The notes beneath the pieces were generated by a model, which did no database searches, was not told where the DNA came from, and saw only the letters and a program-made list of their open reading frames with translations. This document shows, piece after piece, positions 6,630 to 9,717 of a stretch of 9,717 nt of DNA. The position numbers and the translations under genes are program-made. Origin of the DNA: an uncultured Paraprevotella sp. GTDB lineage: Bacteria; Bacteroidota; Bacteroidia; Bacteroidales; Bacteroidaceae. The stretch's first letter is position 1; each line of letters opens with the position of its first letter. Where the stretch lies: assembly GCA_900766785.1 (NCBI GenBank), contig CAAFWT010000032.1, positions 1-9,717 of the forward strand, written 5' to 3'.

Positions 6630-6991
6630 AAGGTTTACAGACAGTTGCACTCTTAGTTTGTAGCAATCTGTTTATGACTCTGGCCTGGTATGGCCATCTG
6701 AGATTACAGAATGTGGGAGCCACGAAGTCGTGGCCCCTCATTGCTGTGATTGTCCTTTCATGGGGAATAGCTTTTCTGGAATATTGCTTTCAGGTGCCAG
6801 CCAATAGAATAGGCTTTGTAGACAATGGCGGACCATTCTCTCTCATGCAATTGAAGATTATTCAGGAAGTTATCTCGCTGCTTGTGTTCTGTGTGGTGGC
6901 TAATATCCTGTTTCAGGGTCAGCAGTTGCATTGGAATCATCTGGCAGCCATGATATGTCTTATCCTGGCGGTTTATTTCATCTTTAAGTAG
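6626..6991 (+). CDS. DUF486 family membrane protein (DMT-like)
   Basis: A 121-residue integral membrane protein of the DUF486 family, related in size and layout to small drug/metabolite transporters; no substrate is known to me. Four hydrophobic segments are visible at about 5-25, 37-53, 82-100 and 104-120. The middle carries the family signature AFLEYCFQVPANRIGF, then GGPFSLMQLKIIQEVIS and WNHLAAMICLILAVYF. The ATG at 6626 overlaps the stop of the preceding flavoprotein (ATGA), and the gap to the next gene is 5 bases, so translational coupling is likely. Family assignment is good; function is unknown. Confidence 0.88.
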   Translation: MKGLQTVALLVCSNLFMTLAWYGHLRLQNVGATKSWPLIAVIVLSWGIAFLEYCFQVPANRIGFVDNGGPFSLMQLKIIQEVISLLVFCVVANILFQGQQLHWNHLAAMICLILAVYFIFK

Positions 6992-6996
6992 TAAAA

Positions 6997-8247
6997 ATGA
7001 ATAAGTATCTGTTTGCTGTAATCGTCTCTGTGTTTTGCACATCCGTTTCTGCTCAGCGAAGCAGGGTAAGTGCAGAAGATTTGGATGCTCCCATTCAGGA
7101 AGCCATCTCGCTGTATGATTTCATAAAAGCAGAAGAACTCCTGCAACAGAAAATCAGTTTGCTCGAAAAGAAGAAAAAGTCCACAGAATATGAAGACAGT
7201 CTCCTGGAGGTGGTAGAGAAGGGTAGTGTGAAGCTTCATGCTACCGAGCGTGTGGTCATCATAGACAGTCTGGTTCTGCCCAAGAAAGCCCTTCTCGAAC
7301 ACATATCTCTGGGTTCGGAAGGTGGTTCCCTCTTCAGCTCTCAAGAATATTTTTCTAAGAAGGACACCTTGGGATGTACTGTTTTTGAAAATCAATTGAA
7401 GAACAAGATAGTGTTTTCGGCACCTTCCAAGGGAAACGTACTGAAACTCTTTGAGAGCGTCAGGAATGGTGATGAGTGGTCGGCGCCTGCTCCCTTGCGT
7501 GGTCTGGATGATGCAGATGAAGACAATCTGAACTGGCCTTTCATGCTTTCTGATGGCCAGACGCTATATTTTGCCGCTGCCAACGAGGAGAGTATGGGAG
7601 GATATGACATCTACATGACCCGTTATGATGCCGACGATCATAAGTATCTCTCACCTGAGAACATCGGCATGCCTTTCAATTCTCCTGCTAACGACTATTT
7701 GTACGTCATAGATGAATTCAACCAACTGGGATGGTTTGCTACTGACAGGAACCAACCTGCCGACTCTGTATGTCTATATACCTTCATACCCAACGATACC
7801 CGTAGGACATACGAGGATGGTTCTGTGAGTGAGGAACAGCTCAGAGCGTTAGCACGCATAAGCCGCATTAGTGATACCTGGACTGACAAGAAACTTGTGC
7901 AGGATGCTCGCCAGCGATTGCTCTCCCTGAAGGAGGAGTCTGCAGAGGCAGAGAAGAAGGGCGATTTCTATTTCGTGGTGAATGACAATCATATCTGTCA
8001 GACATTGGATGACTTCCACAACGAGAATGCTCGCGAGAAGATGTCTTGGCTGTTGGAGTCCAGAAAGGAATGCGAACAGACTGGAGCCAATCTGCAGAAA
8101 CTGCGCGACCAGTATGCCAAGTCGAGCAATCCCAACAAGGTCACGCTTGCTCCACAGATACGTATCCTGGAGGCAAAGTATGAACAGCAAAAAGCTGATA
8201 TCAAAATACAGGAGAAACAGATACGTAAACTTGAACTCAACAATTAA
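6997..8247 (+). CDS. Exported PD40/TolB-propeller-like protein of unknown function
   Basis: A 416-residue protein with a clear signal peptide (MNKYLFAVIVSVFCTSVSAQ, cleavage probably near residue 19-20; no lipobox Cys), so periplasmic or outer-membrane associated. Residues 25-75 are a charged helical region with a TPR-like feel (AISLYDFIKAEELLQQKISL). Residues about 175-265 hold PD40-like beta-propeller blades: LNWPFMLSDGQTLYFAAANE then GGYDIYMTRYD, and NDYLYVIDEFNQLGWFATDR. Residues 360-416 are rich in E, K, Q and R and probably a coiled coil. PD40 blades occur in Bacteroidetes envelope proteins, often beside OmpA domains; no OmpA domain is present here. It lies in a tight cluster, 5 bases after the DUF486 gene and 28 bases before udp. 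I know no function. Confidence 0.85.
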   Translation: MNKYLFAVIVSVFCTSVSAQRSRVSAEDLDAPIQEAISLYDFIKAEELLQQKISLLEKKKKSTEYEDSLLEVVEKGSVKLHATERVVIIDSLVLPKKALLEHISLGSEGGSLFSSQEYFSKKDTLGCTVFENQLKNKIVFSAPSKGNVLKLFESVRNGDEWSAPAPLRGLDDADEDNLNWPFMLSDGQTLYFAAANEESMGGYDIYMTRYDADDHKYLSPENIGMPFNSPANDYLYVIDEFNQLGWFATDRNQPADSVCLYTFIPNDTRRTYEDGSVSEEQLRALARISRISDTWTDKKLVQDARQRLLSLKEESAEAEKKGDFYFVVNDNHICQTLDDFHNENAREKMSWLLESRKECEQTGANLQKLRDQYAKSSNPNKVTLAPQIRILEAKYEQQKADIKIQEKQIRKLELNN

Positions 8248-8275
8248 TAACCATTTCAAACCCTAATTATTTGCC

Positions 8276-9145
8276 ATGAGACGTTTCGAAGAGTCAGAAT
8301 TTATCCTCAATCAGGACGGGAGTGTGTTCCATTTGCATCTCAAGCCCGAACAACTCGCCCATAAGGTGATACTTGTAGGTGATCCCGGCCGTGTGAGTCT
8401 GGTTGCCTCTCATTTCTCCGACATTGAGGCAGAGGTGCAGAGCCGGGAGTTCCATACCATTACAGGTAAGTATCAGGACAAGCGAATCTCTGTGGTCAGC
8501 ACAGGCATCGGTTGCGACAATATAGACATTGTGGTCAACGAACTGGATGCATTGGTGAATATAGATTTCGATAATCGCACAGAGAAATCTCTAAAGACTT
8601 CGTTGGAGATAGTTCGCATAGGAACTTGTGGTGGCCTTCAACCCTATACGCCTGTGGGTACATTCATCATCAGCCAGAAGAGCATAGGCTTTGATGGCCT
8701 GCTCAATTTCTATGCCGGCAGGAATGAAGTGTGTGATCTCGCTTTAGAAAAAGCGTTCACTGAGCATATGCATTGGAATCCACTCTTGTGCGCACCCTAT
8801 GTGATAGATGCCGACCAGGAGCTGACTTCCCGTATCGCTCTCGATGATATGGTTCACGGTATCACCATAGCCTGTGGCGGTTTTTATGGTCCGCAGGGTC
8901 GTCGTCTTCGTATTCCATTGGCCGATCCTAAGCAGAACCTTAAGGTGGAAAATTTCGAATACGATGGGTTGCGTGTCACCAACTTCGAGATGGAGTCTTC
9001 CGCATTGGCTGGTTTGAGCAAGTTGCTTGGCCATAAAGCCACCACCTGCTGCATGGTTATTGCCAATCGAGTAGCCAAGGAAGCTAATACGGCATACAAG
9101 AATACCATAGACCATTTGATACAGAAGGTTCTGGATCGTATCTGA
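8276..9145 (+). CDS. udp: Uridine phosphorylase (PNP/UDP nucleoside phosphorylase family)
   Basis: Phosphorolysis of uridine (possibly other pyrimidine nucleosides) to uracil and ribose-1-phosphate in the cytoplasm, for pyrimidine salvage. The 289 residues are slightly longer than the ~250-residue E. coli enzyme; part of the excess is a loop around 88-110 (NIDFDNRTEKSLKTSLE) common in such Bacteroidetes proteins as far as I recall. Motifs: GDPGR at 35-39 (phosphate), RIGTCGG at 114-120, and NFEMESSAL at 236-244, where the Met-Glu pair binds ribose. Family membership is firm; uridine rather than purine specificity rests on overall resemblance. Last gene of the cluster. No clear terminator follows: the palindrome ATCTGA-TT-TCAGAT at 9140-9153 over the stop has no T tract. 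Confidence 0.88.
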   Translation: MRRFEESEFILNQDGSVFHLHLKPEQLAHKVILVGDPGRVSLVASHFSDIEAEVQSREFHTITGKYQDKRISVVSTGIGCDNIDIVVNELDALVNIDFDNRTEKSLKTSLEIVRIGTCGGLQPYTPVGTFIISQKSIGFDGLLNFYAGRNEVCDLALEKAFTEHMHWNPLLCAPYVIDADQELTSRIALDDMVHGITIACGGFYGPQGRRLRIPLADPKQNLKVENFEYDGLRVTNFEMESSALAGLSKLLGHKATTCCMVIANRVAKEANTAYKNTIDHLIQKVLDRI

Positions 9146-9231
9146 TTTCAGATCGAAGTCCTATCTGCAACGTATAGAATGTGTCAATTCATCCGTTGCC
9201 CTGGTTACCCTCCAAATAATGCATTTTTCCC

Positions 9232-9297
9232 GCAAACGTTTGCATTGGCGGTTTATAACGTTTGCAATGGCGGTTGCAAACGTTTGCATCTGACGGG
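9232..9297. repeat. Three 22-bp tandem units built on the palindrome GCAAACGTTTGC
   Basis: Units lie at 9232-9253, 9254-9275 and 9276-9297. Units 1 and 3 start with the perfect 12-base palindrome GCAAACGTTTGC (9232-9243, 9276-9287); unit 2 keeps 9 of the 12 bases (TATAACGTTTGC). The spacer part is TTGGCGGTT-like in units 1 and 2 and diverged in unit 3. Palindrome centres are exactly 22 bases apart, about two helical turns. TTGCAAACGTTTGCAT in unit 3 has the form of LacI-family operators (CcpA cre or PurR type). However, it lies between the 3' ends of udp and a minus-strand transposase, so no gene is obviously controlled by it. Confidence 0.9.
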
Positions 9298-9312
9298 GGC
9301 AATCATCGGTTC

Positions 9313-9341
9313 GTAACCATCCGAAACAAGCCGTCTTGACG
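9313..9341. mobile_element. Candidate terminal inverted repeat (outer end) of the IS66-family element
   Basis: GTAACCATCCGAAACAAGCC begins at 9313. From general knowledge, IS66-family termini usually start with GTAA and are 20-30 bases long, and this one lies 56 bases beyond the transposase stop codon, a reasonable distance. The 8 bases before it (ATCGGTTC, 9305-9312) would be one copy of an 8-bp target duplication. The other end lies outside the window, so this is only a proposal. Confidence 0.35.
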
Positions 9342-9345
9342 TGGC

Positions 9346-9386
9346 CGAAAAAAAGAAATCGCAGGGGATTATCCTTGCGATTTCTT
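9346..9386 (-). terminator. Minus-strand rho-independent terminator of the IS66 transposase
   Basis: AAGAAATCGCA at 9353-9363 pairs with TGCGATTTCTT at 9376-9386, extended by G-T, G-C and G-C pairs around a 6-base loop (9367-9372). On the minus strand the stem is followed by a run of T (A run on the plus strand up to 9354), the classic intrinsic form. The transposase stop codon (9369-9371) lies inside the loop. Confidence 0.85.
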
Positions 9387-9717
9387 GTAGTAATAAGGCA
9401 ACATCTCTCTGATCTGGTCAGGGGGAGTGTCGTCGCGCAGGTTGTCCAGGACATCAGTGAGCCACCGGAGCGGTTCGATGCCAACGATGTCACAGCTCTC
9501 TATCAGCGAGTAGAAGATGGCATTGTCAACTGCTCCGCTGTCACTTTTGCTGAACAGGTAGTTCTTGCGCCCCATAACAGATGGACGCTGGGCACGTTCT
9601 ACCGGATTGTTGTCGATGTGGTAGCGTCCGTCCAGGGCATAGCGCCGTAGTTTCGGCCACTGTTTATAGGCGTAGTCAAGGGCTTTGCCCATGGGATCGG
9701 CAGGGGTGCATTGTGTA
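9369..9717 (-). CDS. IS66-family transposase (TnpC), C-terminal part, cut by window edge
   Basis: DDE transposase of an IS66-type element. The frame stays open to the window edge, so the protein starts outside; 115 residues are visible of a usual ~450-550. It contains PADPMGKALDYAYKQWPKL, then DGRYHIDNNPVERAQRP, whose Glu (codon 9597-9599) is the third acid of the DDE triad, then GRKNYLFSKSDSGAVDNAIF and YSLIESCDIVGIEP, followed by the small C-terminal IS66 domain ending LPYYYKKSQG. The visible part is intact, with no frameshift. The ATG at 9692 is internal. The two accessory genes usual in many IS66 elements would lie further upstream of the transposase, outside the window. It converges with udp. 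Confidence 0.93.
   Translation of the reverse strand, partial: TQCTPADPMGKALDYAYKQWPKLRRYALDGRYHIDNNPVERAQRPSVMGRKNYLFSKSDSGAVDNAIFYSLIESCDIVGIEPLRWLTDVLDNLRDDTPPDQIREMLPYYYKKSQG

Noticed and set aside
9140..9153. Palindrome ATCTGA-TT-TCAGAT over the udp stop codon as terminator
   Set aside because: The loop is only two bases, the stem six bp, and no T run follows.
9336..9650. Plus-strand frame of 104 codons over the transposase
   Set aside because: It is antisense to the IS66 transposase, whose DDE Glu motif and C-terminal domain are clear on the minus strand.

Overview
The window looks like a chromosomal segment of a Bacteroidales bacterium, most likely Prevotella or a close relative. The clues are the Bacteroidetes-type promoter box TAnnTTTG (1763-1770, 1989-1996, 2845-2852), weak or absent Shine-Dalgarno sites before most genes, protein sequences typical of that order (L27, SerRS, the fused Nfn-like flavoprotein, a PD40-type exported protein), and intergenic DNA full of AT-rich short repeats and CACGG-type dispersed repeats. 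This assignment is from pattern recognition, not a database search.

Layout. 1-1269 is the 3' part of a glutamate dehydrogenase gene (gdhA; start upstream of the window), closed by a strong intrinsic terminator (1308-1342). 1343-2079 is a long stretch with no conventional gene. It holds a nested inverted and direct repeat (1341-1670), several short tandem repeats, a well-formed promoter with no obvious gene (1739-1770) leading into a 23-codon small ORF and a hairpin, and then a second promoter with a possibly structured leader ahead of rplU. rplU-rpmA (2080-2685) encode 50S proteins L21 and L27 and are followed by a perfect 15-bp hairpin.

2887-9145 is a co-directional cluster: serS, a fused NfnA/NfnB-like (DHOD electron-transfer subunit plus GltD-like) flavoprotein, a DUF486 membrane protein, an exported PD40-type protein of unknown function, and uridine phosphorylase. 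Gaps are 47, -4, 5 and 28 nt, so these five genes are probably one transcript. The mix (tRNA charging, NAD(P)H/ferredoxin balancing, nucleoside salvage, envelope) looks like housekeeping rather than one pathway. GdhA and the Nfn-like protein are linked only through NADP(H) use.

9146-9368 is a convergent spacer. It contains three 22-bp tandem units built on the palindrome GCAAACGTTTGC, a possible IS66-type terminal GTAA end at 9313, and a minus-strand terminator. 9369-9717 is the C-terminal end of an IS66-family transposase on the minus strand, cut by the window edge.

I see no phage, CRISPR or defence system. The most unusual material is non-coding: the evenly phased palindrome array, the orphan promoter/small ORF/hairpin unit, and the 7-bp tandem repeat lying where the -33 box of the rplU promoter should be.
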